Shown: one piece after another, positions 13,729-24,046 of the stretch
How the letters are laid out: each line of letters starts with the position of its first letter
Position numbering within the stretch: position 1 is the first letter of the stretch
Made by a program: the position numbers and the translations under genes
Notes under the pieces: model-generated
Told to the model about the DNA's origin: nothing
The model's input: only the letters and a program-made list of their open reading frames with translations
The model's database searches: none
Assembly (NCBI RefSeq): GCF_000485595.1
Contig: NW_014577447.1
Location: 82,066-142,378 of the forward strand
Length of the DNA: 60,313 nucleotides
Reading direction: 5' to 3'
Source of the DNA: Priapulus caudatus
Taxonomy: Eukaryota; Priapulida; Priapulimorpha; Priapulimorphida; Priapulidae

Positions 13729-15347
13729 ACTATCGCGCGCGCACACACACGCACGTGTGCACGCACACACACGTAGGCCTATATACATGACAATGAAATT
13801 CGATCATCATCCGTGACGACGTTCACGTGTGAACATCGACGATACTCACCATCTGCGAAGCTATACGTCGCCTTAAACCCTCTCCAGCCGACGATGTTGT
13901 TGCTATAGTAGACGAGCTGGGCAGGACTCTGCACCTGCATGGGAGGGGGACGGAACCACTGCCCCGTGTACACTCCCGCGACATGCACGGCCGCTCCATA
14001 AGCACCGTACATCTAAAACATGGCCGACTCGGCATCACTATGACCGCCTGACACCATGACGACTTTGTCGACAATCACGCGTAGTTAGTCATCTTCCGAC
14101 GCCCGACGCGAACGTAGTTATAGGTATCTTTGAGTCGGCAACAGGTTGGAGTGACCAAAGAGAAATGACAATATGCTTACGTGCATGACCAACATACAGT
14201 GCCGGATTAACCATTAAGCAGACTAAGCACGTGCTTAGGGCACCAGGGCCAAAGGGGGCACCACAAAGTTTGGAAAAGGGTGAAAAGAAAAAAAAACGAA
14301 TAAAGATGTGTACTTCCTAGGTGTACCACAAGGGGCCCCCAACAATACAGTAGAATACAAGGGGCCCCTAATGCCACCCAACAAGGTGCTAATTCCCAAT
14401 TATCAGAAAGTGAAAGGTACTCAAAGACTTGTCAGACACTCATTGATGCTTATCCAGATGACATAAACAACACTTTGTCTACAGAGCTTCAGCGGTTCCA
14501 TTCATACGTTCTTCATAAGTTTAAAACAACTAAGAAAACATCTTTCACTCACATGGAACTTTACAACACAATTACAGAAGACAAACTAGAGAGTGCCTTT
14601 CAAAATGTTGAAATTGCCTTAAGAATATTTTTAACATTAATGGTCACCAACTGCACAACAGAGAGGTCTTTCTCACAACTGAAACGTGTAAAAAAAACAA
14701 ATAGATTGACTCGTAGTCAGAATGAAGGTGTACATGCATGTACGCTCAAAAGTGCCTCAAATACCATCTCCGGCTATCTACATTTAAAAAATTTCTGGGG
14801 GAGGACTTCCATACCCCCCGCCTGTTTATCACCACCCTCCTTGAAATCCTACATAAATTTTTGTACTGCTGCAACCTGCATTGTATATCTGGTCAGACAG
14901 GTCAACAACTAAAATAGACTGGGTCAGTGTGGAAAGGAGGGGGGCAGCAAGATTGGTCAGTGCTTAGGGCACCAGTGAGCCTTAATCCGCCCCTGCCAAC
15001 ATAGATCAGATCATCAGATATGTGCGTGGGTGCATATAGCATCAGGCGTAAATAAAATTAGATTATGAATAGATTATGAATTAAAAATATGAATATGAAT
15101 ATGAATATTAAATATTAAATTATGCATTATGAATTGTGAATGATAGATTATGAATAGATTATGAATAATAATAATAATGATAGATAATCTATTAATTATT
15201 ATTCACTCCTGATAGTATATAGTGATCACAGCTAATTACCTGTCGTGTCCGTACGTACGTTTGCAGTTGTTTGCCCAAGTCAGAATTAGGTAAAACGTAT
15301 CACTATCGGATTTAAACGAATTAATTATCCACTCGACGGCCAACCGA

Positions 15348-15382
<35 letters not shown>

Positions 15383-16338
15383 TGATTGAGAGAGCAAACA
15401 CGTACGATAATGTGGGTGTCGGGAGCGACGTCAAAATCGTCAAATATCAGCCGCACAGAGCTGTCCGGTTGCCGGTTAGTGAAAATGTACGTCGCGTAAT
15501 TTCGGTTGGCCGTGTCGTTCGGGAAGGCAGGCGATGAGATGTACCCCGTCTCTCCAGTCTCTCCCCTTTCACTATGCAGCTCTACGTAAAGAAAACATCG
15601 CTAATAAATGTATACGTACAGTTGCTACATCTGGTCAATAAATCGAAAGTAAATGCACTACATATTTTGCGTTTAACTCGTATTAGAGACGAAGACATAT
15701 TCGCAGTTCACACCACGTTTAGGAAACTTCTAGCAGCGCAGTTGGACGTTTATCTGCGATGGATTTCTCTTACAAAATGCGCAGGTTTAAAACATAACCA
15801 CGAAATGGTATTAGGACAGGAGGTTTGGAACATCGCAATAGCGGTACGAAGACGAAATCTCCTCGCAGAAATATCACAGATGTTTAAATGTTTATACCTA
15901 CGACGTGATATTGTGTATAGACACGTCCTATTCTAGGAGCGTTTCCGCTCACGTGGTAAGTCACTTCGACGTTGTCACCAATCACGTCTATACTGGTATC
16001 TTGTGTTACGTTGTTGCAGAACGTTCTCTCCTGGCCTGAACTCGCAGATCGAATCGTGAGCATAGCACAGCTGAGAACAAACGTACACGTTCAGCACCTG
16101 ATTGGGGGGGGGGGACGAATTAACGTAGAATAAAGATTTACCTCATCGTACGTAGGAATACTATAAATACTAAAGTAGGATTTGAGCAAACAGGCGCACG
16201 CACACAGGCACACGGAATATCATATATATANNNNNNNNNNGTAAGGTAACGTAACTAAATTAAACTTAAACGTAAAGGTAAGTTAGTTAGTACGAACAAC
16301 GACGGACGACGACGACACACGACGACACGAACGTAATA

Positions 16339-16418
<80 letters not shown>

Positions 16419-16500
16419 AGTAGATAATAGGGAATATTCCCTATTCCCTATTATTTATTCCCTAATTCCCTATTATCTACTCCTGATATATATGTATGTA

Positions 16501-16566
<66 letters not shown>

Positions 16567-16961
16567 CGTGTGCGTGTGCGTGTGTGTGTGTGCGTGTGCG
16601 TGTGCGTATGCGTGTGCGTATGCGTGTGCGTGCGTGCGTGCGTGCGAGCGAGCGTGTGTGTGTGTCCCTGTTATTATTATTATTAATACCAATCATTACC
16701 ATTTGTGATGGGTCATCGGGACGCATTCGGGCACGTTTAGACTGAGCGAGAAGCGCACGAGGCAGTTGTCGCACGTTTCCATGGTGACGGAGCACTCGAT
16801 GCCCTCTGGCGGGGGCTTCTTCATCATGGGGTCGGCGTAGAGATAGTCAGTGCCCGACGCCGCCATCGTCGTCGGCGTTCCACATATGTTCGTCGGCGCT
16901 AGCCTGCAGCGCGTCGCCAGCAGCTCAATGTAGAGCAATATCAACAATAGAATGCGGCAAC
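7498..16961 (-). CDS. Single-pass membrane protein with three CUB-like domains and long cytoplasmic tail
   Basis: Exons on the minus strand, in order: 16961-16700, 16070-15953, about 15558-15406, 14012-13850, 10544-10269, 9658-9455, 8453-7498 (TAA at 7498-7500). All phases join, giving about 709 residues. The first exon has a hydrophobic leader ([12 protein letters not shown]) but no in-frame ATG, so the start codon is in an unseen upstream exon. CUB1 is Cys-rich ([13 protein letters not shown], then CCAML). CUB2 has ISSPAFPND and [11 protein letters not shown]3 has LLEVRSGN and [10 protein letters not shown] membrane span follows ([19 protein letters not shown]), then about 360 cytoplasmic residues rich in Ser, Arg and acidic residues, with PPSY, a possible WW-domain ligand. 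CUB domains usually bind proteins or calcium outside the cell. No orthologue is named with confidence. The fourth intron (14013-15405) carries a hAT insertion; the first visible intron (16071-16699) carries an N gap. Confidence 0.8.
8484..8808. repeat. 51-bp minisatellite beside the CUB gene tail exon
   Basis: Six to seven copies of a 51-bp unit contain GTTACATTGCAAAGCGTCATC and ACCACCGCCGCC. The period is 17 codons, so several frames stay open on both strands. It starts about 30 bp upstream of the last CUB-gene exon (8453). Confidence 0.9.
8920..9412. repeat. GT/GC microsatellite block
   Basis: GTGTGC and GTGTACGC repeats, including a self-complementary GTACGCGTGTACGCG part near 9003-9060, in the CUB gene intron 8454-9454. 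Confidence 0.95.
9742..9830. mobile_element. Palindromic mini-element, copy 1
   Basis: The arms TCAGGAGTAAGATAATATAG and its inverse are separated by a short ACCTTATTAT repeat. It shares the ATATCARGAGT end with four other copies in the window. It lies in the CUB gene intron just upstream of the membrane-span exon. Confidence 0.7.
10816..11118. repeat. GTTAAC-rich minisatellite
   Basis: About ten irregular units of 15-30 bp are built from GTTAACAATRCAGTTAACCA. GTTAAC is itself palindromic. It lies in the CUB gene intron 10545-13849. The short frames it opens are by-products. Confidence 0.85.
11855..12390. repeat. Dispersed repeat, copy 1 (AGAGCACTCGG ... GGCGGAAGTAAT)
   Basis: It shares with 22743-23098 the start AGAGCACTCGG, the phrase AGACCTCCRCCAAG, AATTGGATCCGGAT, the CACACCGGTGAAAACATAACC block and the end GGCGGARGTAAT. 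ACCTCCGCCAAG near the left is inverted at the right end (CTTGGCGGAGGT in copy 2). It looks like a small non-autonomous transposon with a local insert around 12250-12310. Confidence 0.65.
12619..13039. mobile_element. Inverted-repeat element with CCGTACAGACT ends
   Basis: The left end contains CCGTACAGACTCCAAATTTG and the right end is its inverse with one or two differences, giving terminal inverted repeats of about 35 bp over a 420-bp element. The interior has a palindrome CCCGCTTCGAAGCGGG and repeated TTAGCCCGCTT blocks. There is no coding capacity. It lies in the CUB gene intron. Confidence 0.65.
13196..13244. repeat. 15-bp tandem repeat
   Basis: Three to four copies of AAAAGCAAGTTTT, in the CUB gene intron. 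Confidence 0.8.
13454..13780. repeat. CA microsatellite
   Basis: ACACAC with CGCACG variants, ending 70 bp from CUB gene exon 13850-14012. Confidence 0.95.
14197..14995 (+). mobile_element. hAT transposon fragment with 8-bp target duplication
   Basis: The element begins CAGTGCCGGATTAA and ends in the inverted counterpart TTAATCCGCCCCTG. It is flanked on both sides by the same 8 bases, CCAACATA (14189-14196 and 14996-15003), the target duplication size of hAT transposons. A subterminal GTGCTTAGGGCACCA is repeated in direct orientation at both ends. Inside, 14475-14912 encodes 145 residues ending in the hAT C-terminal dimerisation region ([15 protein letters not shown]). Only this last part of a transposase remains, so the copy is non-autonomous. 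It lies in an intron of the CUB gene. Confidence 0.9.
16231..16240. other. Assembly gap (10 N)
   Basis: Ten N in the CUB gene intron beside AT-rich repeats. The true length is unknown. Confidence 0.99.
16327..16665. repeat. (AT)n and (GT)n microsatellites around palindromic element
   Basis: (AT)n at 16338-16414, the palindromic element, then TGTA and (GT)n/(GTGC)n to 16665. The latter ends 35 bp before CUB exon 16700. Confidence 0.95.
16413..16489. mobile_element. Palindromic mini-element, copy 2
   Basis: The arms ATCAGAAGTAGATAATAGGG and the inverse ending in CTACTCCTGAT flank CCCTATT repeats. It sits exactly between an (AT)n run and a (GT)n run. Confidence 0.7.
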
Positions 16962-17026
16962 CTACGCGATGGAAGACGACCGATTTTAGTAACAGCTAGA
17001 GTGTCACAACGACCGCATCGTTGACG

Positions 17027-17370
17027 CTGGGCCGGCTTTGGGCTAAACAAGCTACAGTCCAGGGCCCCAGTCTGAAGGGGCCTCTCAAAATCTTAGATTG
17101 AATAATAAAAGGCATATTTGAATATATAATAACTATATATTATATATAATACTTATATATAATTATATTATATTATTATATATAATATAAAAGGCAGTTC
17201 TTAAGGAGCAACCCTTACCCACCCCCACCTCGCACGGATATTCTATGCGATGCACGATTCTTGCCAAGTTCAGTTGTTACACAGCCTTATTCTCTGTTAA
17301 CGATTGCCAAATTGGGCCTCGACAGCATCCCATAGCTTAGGGCCTCAACATGTCTAAACACGGTCCTGGG
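17027..17370. mobile_element. Small hAT-like element (MITE)
   Basis: The left end reads CTGGGCCGGCTTTGGGC and the right end, reversed, CAGGACCGTGTTTAGAC, imperfect inverted repeats of hAT style. The flanks TTGACGCT and TTGATGCT form a near-perfect 8-bp duplication, with one base uncertain at each end. The interior is AT-rich and non-coding. Confidence 0.55.
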
Positions 17371-18433
17371 TTGATGCTCCGACGTGCGGCTGGACACGAA
17401 GGAATGTGCGTAGTCGGGAATATAGCGTATAACATGTAGTCGATATTTGGGATTTATGCGGCGGCGATATGGGAGTTTTCTCGCTGCTGGCGGCTCCCGT
17501 AACTCTGGGCTGATATAGGGCTTGTCATATTTACTTGTGCAAGTGACAATTGTCCTTAGAACGAACCTTGAGAGACGGCACGCGTTTTCGGTACGAATCG
17601 CCGATAAAAGCAGCTGACAGGGTCCGGTATATGACCTAATCAGCTATATCGCTATACAAGCACGACCGAACCGATCTGAGAGCACGTGTCGATAAAATCA
17701 TGGTCGTGCTTGAGTAGGCGATCTATAGCTATGGTTGGAGTTGATGGTACTGCGTGATGGGCCGTGCACAAGAAAATGCCCTCTACTTCGAAACACGTTA
17801 TACTGCCGATAACAAATTGGTTACTACATCCAGCAAAAGCCATACTGCCACACATGAAAAAAAAACACATTTATAGCAGCCAACTGAGTTTTCTAGCAAC
17901 GAAATAAAGTGCAGCTACATATAAACAGTACAAGCTGCTAGATGATAGCGATTAAACGCGGTCATTAAACATGGACAAATCTTTAAATAATAAATTTAAA
18001 TTAATTAAATATTGGTTAATGGACCGATTGGAAAAACAATAATACGTACGTTTGACGTTCATGATCAGCATACAACTACGGCACACGACGTGCGCGCCAG
18101 TCACGACTCCGTGGAACTTTGAACAACGTTGGTAATAATAATAATCTCTATGTAATAATCTCTATGTAAGTCGGTGCAACATTTGGCACTACCCTGTACC
18201 ATGGTAGCGCATAGATAAGAACACATCCAGGGCGCGCTTGTTTTCATTTCACGAGCCGCTTCTAACACGCAAACACTCCTAATAGATAATAATCCGAATG
18301 GGCGTCTCTTACCACGCGCAAAAGCTCTCCGAGACTGTCCTTCGTTTATTCTTCGGGTTTTTTTCGATTATTTTGTCAGTTGAATATCTCCCTCTCCCTC
18401 CCCCTATCGCTCGCTCTCTCTCTCTATATATAT

Positions 18434-18483
18434 ATATCAAGAGTCCATAATAGAAATGGACTTTCTTCTATTATGGACTCTTG

Positions 18484-18487
<4 letters not shown>
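18434..18487. mobile_element. Palindromic mini-element, copy 3
   Basis: ATATCAAGAGTCCATAATAG and its exact inverse are separated by about 12 bases. It is flanked by (TA)n on both sides, then (GT)n on the right. Confidence 0.75.
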
Positions 18488-18489
<2 letters not shown>

Positions 18490-18548
<59 letters not shown>

Positions 18549-18792
18549 TGTGTGTGTGTGTGTGTTGTGCCGGTATGCGTGTAATTGGATTGCTTGCGTG
18601 ATGCGCGCGTGTGTGTGTGCGTGTATGCGCGCGCGTGTGTGTGCGTGCATGCGTGTTGTTGTGTGTGTGTGTGTGTATGTGTGTGTGTGTGTGTGTGCAT
18701 GCGTGCGTGCGTGTGTGTGTGTGTGTGTTTGTGCGTGCGTGTGTTTGTGCGCGCGTGCGTGTTTAATTGTGTTTGTGCTTGTGCGTGTTTCT
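18490..18792. repeat. GT microsatellite
   Basis: (GT)n with GTGCGTGC variants right of the palindromic element at 18434-18487. Confidence 0.95.
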
Positions 18793-20526
18793 TACGCGGA
18801 TTAGGAGACATACATTACTAAAGGCTGTGTATCATATTGCGCATTGTGAGTAGGAATAGCAGAATTTTGCTTATCTATTTTGTTTAGCCATACCAATATT
18901 TTGTTTACCAAGTTATATTGAAAAAAAGGCAAAGTATAAACATATATGTGTGCGCGCGTGCGTGCGTGTGTATACATAGTATAAATATCTAAGAGAAAGG
19001 ATGGAGGCGTTTTTTTTTATACCAATCACAGAACAAGTACCTACAAAGACTGACCCGTTAATTAAATTGTTATTAATTAACATTTTGTTATGTTGATCTA
19101 AATAGCGTTAACTGTTTTCGTCGTTGCCTCGCGTGGGCATAACGCCGGTTATAACATGATGTGTAACAGTTGTGTTAGTATTGAAATCATCCTCATCGAA
19201 TATCAACATAAACGCAGCCCCATATATCTCTCTATAGTTATAACCAATAATAGCATTTATTTGATCACAGTACACAGCTTTGAACGGCCTTGCAGACATG
19301 GGTTATGCATGCACTCTCACGTTGTCAGTCATACCAATACAATGTTATCTTTCTGAGCATGAGAGGATAATATCGGCGTACAAATAACAACCTGCCGGCA
19401 GCCAAACATTGAAGTACAAATAATAATCCGTCACCTCAATTAATCATAAATTAATAATACAATTTATGATACCATAATCGATTACATCCCTGCTGCGTAA
19501 AAACTGGGCTCGTAACTACCAGCGTTTCATATTGAAAACTTGTCTATGTCATACCATGTCAACCATGTCATTGACCTTATTCCCGTGGCAGGTCATGAAT
19601 AGATCACAGATTATTTCAACGGTTACAAATGCAATTTTTTTTTACTCGGTCATGCGATCAGTTTTACTCGCACTGTAAGGCTTTAACTGTAGCTTAGTTA
19701 ATTAATAAACTAATAAAAACAATAGCGAATATTACGTAATACTGTTAAGAAACGTTCTCGTTTTTAGCGGTCGTTTTGGTATGATACTCGCTTTTGTTTG
19801 AGAATCAATAGCTCCCAATATTTGCGAGCTTCCACACTCATGCCATGCATGCAAATTGCTCTGCATATACACATTAATTTTAAATAACTATATAATCACT
19901 CTCTTAACAATAATCATAAGGCTATGGGGTATTAATTCATCCTCACCTTTAAACTTCTTGCAAAAGCTATCCTATATTTAGCATAACTAGGTCGTGTATC
20001 ACGCCCACTGACCAGTAGTACCTTTACTACTTCTACATGTTATATTAAGCTTTAGGCAGTATGAAGCAAGTAGGATTACATTTAAATGGTGAATCTACCA
20101 ACATAGATTGCATCATATTGCACACATCAATGCCATTAGGAATAGGAGTAAAGCTTCACTACTGTAGGAATGATTGAGCGACTTATAGCCGAATAGACAT
20201 AGAGTGAGTATAGTGACAGTGTGGATTGAGTAATCAACACACAGATAGCATGCCAACACCACTTCGCCAGTAGCACAAACCCACCACAGCAGTCCAAACC
20301 TAAGCGAGACACTGTCACGCATGCGGCCACACTCCACACAACTCTCACCCAAACATTTCAAACAGACTCGAACAACTGAGCGGACCAAGATGGCTGCCAA
20401 CAACTGTTTGCGACGAACGACGGCTCCCCGAATCGGCGACGGGACGCCGCGCTTCCCGCGAGCGCGCGCGGCCATCATTCGGAATGACTTAACGAGAGTC
20501 AACAGTCGACAGTTTGCTACACGACA

Positions 20527-20681
20527 GTCGAGGTCACAGCTTGCTGGGCGTCCGTCGAGGTCACAGCTTGCTGGGCGACCGTCGAGGTCACAGCTTGCTG
20601 GGCGACCGTCGAGGTCACAGCTTGCTGGGCGACAGTCGAGGTCACAGCTTGCTGGGCGACAGTCGAGGTCACAGCTTGCTG
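20527..20681 (-). repeat. 27-bp tandem array carrying the LONP2 SKL-stop end
   Basis: There are six copies with a 27-bp period starting at 20527, 20554, 20581, 20608, 20635 and 20662. Read on the LONP2 strand, each contains AGC AAG CTG TGA, that is Ser-Lys-Leu-stop. Since 27 is a multiple of three, all copies are in the LONP2 frame. The first one reached is the real stop (20669-20671). A degenerate seventh SKL without a stop is at 20510-20518, and the frame closes at 20489. Confidence 0.95.
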
Positions 20682-23600
20682 GTCACGACCTCGACATCGC
20701 GGCCAAGGTCGGGAAAACCTTCTGGGAAGACGGCGCAGAGCACCTGCTCCAGGCGAGCGCACGGGATGATGGACATCTCACTCTGCAACAATGACGACGA
20801 CGAAGCAGAGGTATAGTGAGACAACGATGCAGAGAGCATGCAGTCTCGGGATGATTGTCACCCGAGGGGAAAATGACATTAGTCGGGGTTCGGGTTAGGG
20901 TTAGGGTTAGGGTTAGGGTTATGGTTAGAGGTTAGGGTTATGGTTACGGTTTGGGTTAGGGTTAGGGTTACGGTTCTGGTTAGGCTTAGGGTTTGGGTTA
21001 TGGTTATGGTTAGGGTTAAGGTTACGGTTAGGGTTAGAGTTGGAGTTAGAGTTAGAGTTCAGGTATGGGTTAGGGTTACGGTTAGGGTTAGAGTTGGAGT
21101 TAGAGTTAGAGTTCAGGTATGGGTTAGGGTTACGGTTAGGGTTAGAGTTGGAGTTAGAGTTAGAGTTCAGGTATGGGTTAGGGTTATGGTTTGGGTTAAG
21201 GTTAGGGTTAGGGTTTGGATTAGGGTTACTCCGTGTCTTTGACATAAACAAAAAACACAAAGCTAGTCAACACATTCTAAAGGAAAACTCACAGGTCACT
21301 ACTCCAAGGTTAAAAAAGATCACCATCAATGTTTCAAACATCATTTCATGCTAAAATCGGTTTTAATTATCCTATGCATACCAATTTTTGCTGTTCGATA
21401 GTAATTAGAAGTTAATATATAGTTCAAAACGTTGCAATTGGTATTTATTTTATTTAATTAGCAGTGCCACTGGTCTTGCCCCCTCTCACATTGTTGACCT
21501 AGGTGGCACATATATGATCTCTATTTTCCTACACTGCACACCAGGTGCTTATAGGTTTTAAACGTTCAAATGATTATAGATTGTAATCGATGAGCACTAT
21601 TGCGCAGGCTGTTACTACGTACTCTGACAGTAGCTGGAATATCCTTCAGGTCTTTCTCGTTCTTCTGAGGAATCACGACGCGCATGAAACCCGCCCGGTG
21701 TGCAGCCAGTATCTTGTCCCTGATCCCACCAACCTGAAATCCACGACCACCAGTTGACTCACACGTATTGCGCTATCTATCTGTGTAATTGCGGTGGAAA
21801 GCCCGTAAGGGCACAAGACGAGGCCCTGCTCACGACAACAGCTACGTTTTCTACTAACGAACCGTCGCTGTCATAATTAATTCTCGGTAGCAAGCATGTG
21901 CTCATCACATGGCGAACTTTATGCTAATGCGAGACCTGTTGCACAACCGAAGCTTTGCCTCTCATCAACAACACTTCATATCACCCACAGTTTCCCCGTC
22001 ATCACTGACTCGCATGAAGCACGTGACTGGCTACCTGCTAGGTACCTTTACCGCCCTCTGCTCTTGGTGCCAGCGTGGGTTTGGCATTAAGTTATCCCTG
22101 TAGCTCTGGAAGCTAACACATAGACAAAACCACATCCCCCTTGGTGTCGGCCCGGTGTGTCGTTAACTTCTTTCCAGTACGTCCACGCTGACGGCCGGCA
22201 GCTCTAGCTCCCCCGCCGCCGCGCCGCGACTCACCGGCAGTACGAGGCCGTGCAGCGTGATCTCGCCTGTCATGGCGGTGTCTGCGCGCACGCTGCGCCC
22301 CGTGAAGAGCGACACGAGCGCGGAGGCGACGGTGACGCCGGCCGACGGGCCGTCCTTGCTGACGGCGCCCGCCGGGAAGTGGATGTGCACGTCGGTCGAC
22401 TCCAGAAGATCGCTCCCTTGCGCGACCGCGATGCCACACTGCACGACAAAAAACACGCATGCGCGTGCACGAGTCATTGAGGGCTTGTAGAAATAGATTA
22501 CGAGCATGTGACCACCATCCGCTTGATAAGTGAACAAGCAGATGCAGATTAGCATAGAACAATAGCATGCGCTATGCACTTACTCCCAGTGTACCAAAGC
22601 TCAGCTAAATTGACACTAGTGTACCATGTAATTTAGCAGGTGTGACATGATCGCAAGGGAGTTAGGAAAGAAAGGACCAATTGATAGAAAAGGACTCGTG
22701 AGAATGCTGTTAATCGCTAAATAACATAATAATAATAATAACTAGAGCACTCGGAGAGTGCAGACCTCCACCAAGGTAGCTCAATTCTCTCACTGTGGAA
22801 AATTTTATTAATTAATTAATTAATTAAATAATTAATTGGATCCGGATCACCACTAAAATGTCATCGATTCTAAGTTACCCCATTTCTGACCTATCCTGAA
22901 AATTTAATTAATTAATTAATTAATTAATTGGATCCAGATCACCACCAAAATCTAATCAATTCTAAGTTAGCCCATTTCTGACCTATCCTGAAAATTTTAT
23001 GACAATCCGTCCATAACCTTTTCAGTTAGGCTGTACACAAACAAACAAACACACGCCGGTGAAAACATAACCTCATGCCAACCCCTTGGCGGAGGTAATA
23101 ATAATAATACTAAACGGCCGCTTTTGGCATTAAATAACAAGCCTCCATAACGACACGACAACAAACGACAACATGGCTAACGGAGCGACGCCGGCGCCCT
23201 CTGTTCGCTCACCCCTTCTGCGTGCGAGCGCAGCCAGTTGAGCGCGAGGCGCGCCGACTCCCTCATCACGCTGCCGAGCTGGCCCGTCAGCGTCAGCTTG
23301 CCGTCGCCCTCCATGCGCGTCGCCTCGACGTGCATCACTTCACCGCCGACCTCCGTCCACGCGAGGCCCGCAGCGACGCCTGGCTCGTCGAACCTGTCGC
23401 GGCTCTCGCGCTCGAACCTCGGCACCTGCGAGAGGGAAGCGAATTAGTAGCCTTTATTATTTATTATCTTATTATTATATATTATTTATTGTTATCTTAT
23501 ATTTATCATTATCTTGTATATTATTATTATCTTATATTCATTTGTTGATTGTTCATACAATTGTTATCTTACATTTGTTTGATATCAGTTTAAGAGCTAT

Positions 23601-24008
23601 TTCAAATTCAAGAGCTCATGTTACCCTGTATGTCCTGTACCGATGAAAATAATGATTACATTACTTTACTTTAGTTTTTAACGTTAGTTATAGCGTTAAT
23701 TATTCACCCCTAAAATGTCTTCCAGTGCATGTTCGTCTATGACGATTGGCATTTCAGGTGGATCGACCACGTTCTCAGCCAGATGAGCATCCTTCTCATC
23801 ATCTGTCTCATGATGCACAGCGTCCGTGTCCTGCAGACATAAAACATCTAGTGTTATATTATATTAAGTGCTGGATCCATGGGCTTAAACACCAACTCTC
23901 AAACACTGAGCATGCAAAGTGTCTCCCATAATCATCCTGCTGCACTGATGAACAGTTGAAGCATTCCAATGTTCAAACACTCTTGATGCGTTTTGCACCC
24001 AGGCGCAT

Positions 24009-24046
<38 letters not shown>

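Larger units (their letters stand above)
16962..20488. other. Spacer between CUB gene and LONP2
   Basis: It should hold the upstream exon and promoter of the CUB gene. I see only the hAT-like element (17027-17370), the palindromic copy with its microsatellite (18434-18792) and AT-rich DNA. Short frames such as 17652-17870 and 19108-19299 on the minus strand lack recognisable domains. Confidence 0.6.

Noticed and set aside
14475-14912. A host gene with a hAT-derived domain
   Set aside because: It is a short C-terminal remnant bounded by element ends and target duplications, without introns or an N-terminal half.
20527-20681. CRISPR-like direct repeats
   Set aside because: The units are contiguous without unique spacers, and the DNA is an animal gene. 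The other tandem arrays in the window were rejected as CRISPR for the same reason.
20885-20930. A true chromosome end
   Set aside because: The TTAGGG run is short, degenerate and enclosed within the LONP2 gene, so it is interstitial.
20940-21260. Open frames of alternating Val/Arg or Asn/Pro
   Set aside because: Translations of the degenerate TTAGGG array.
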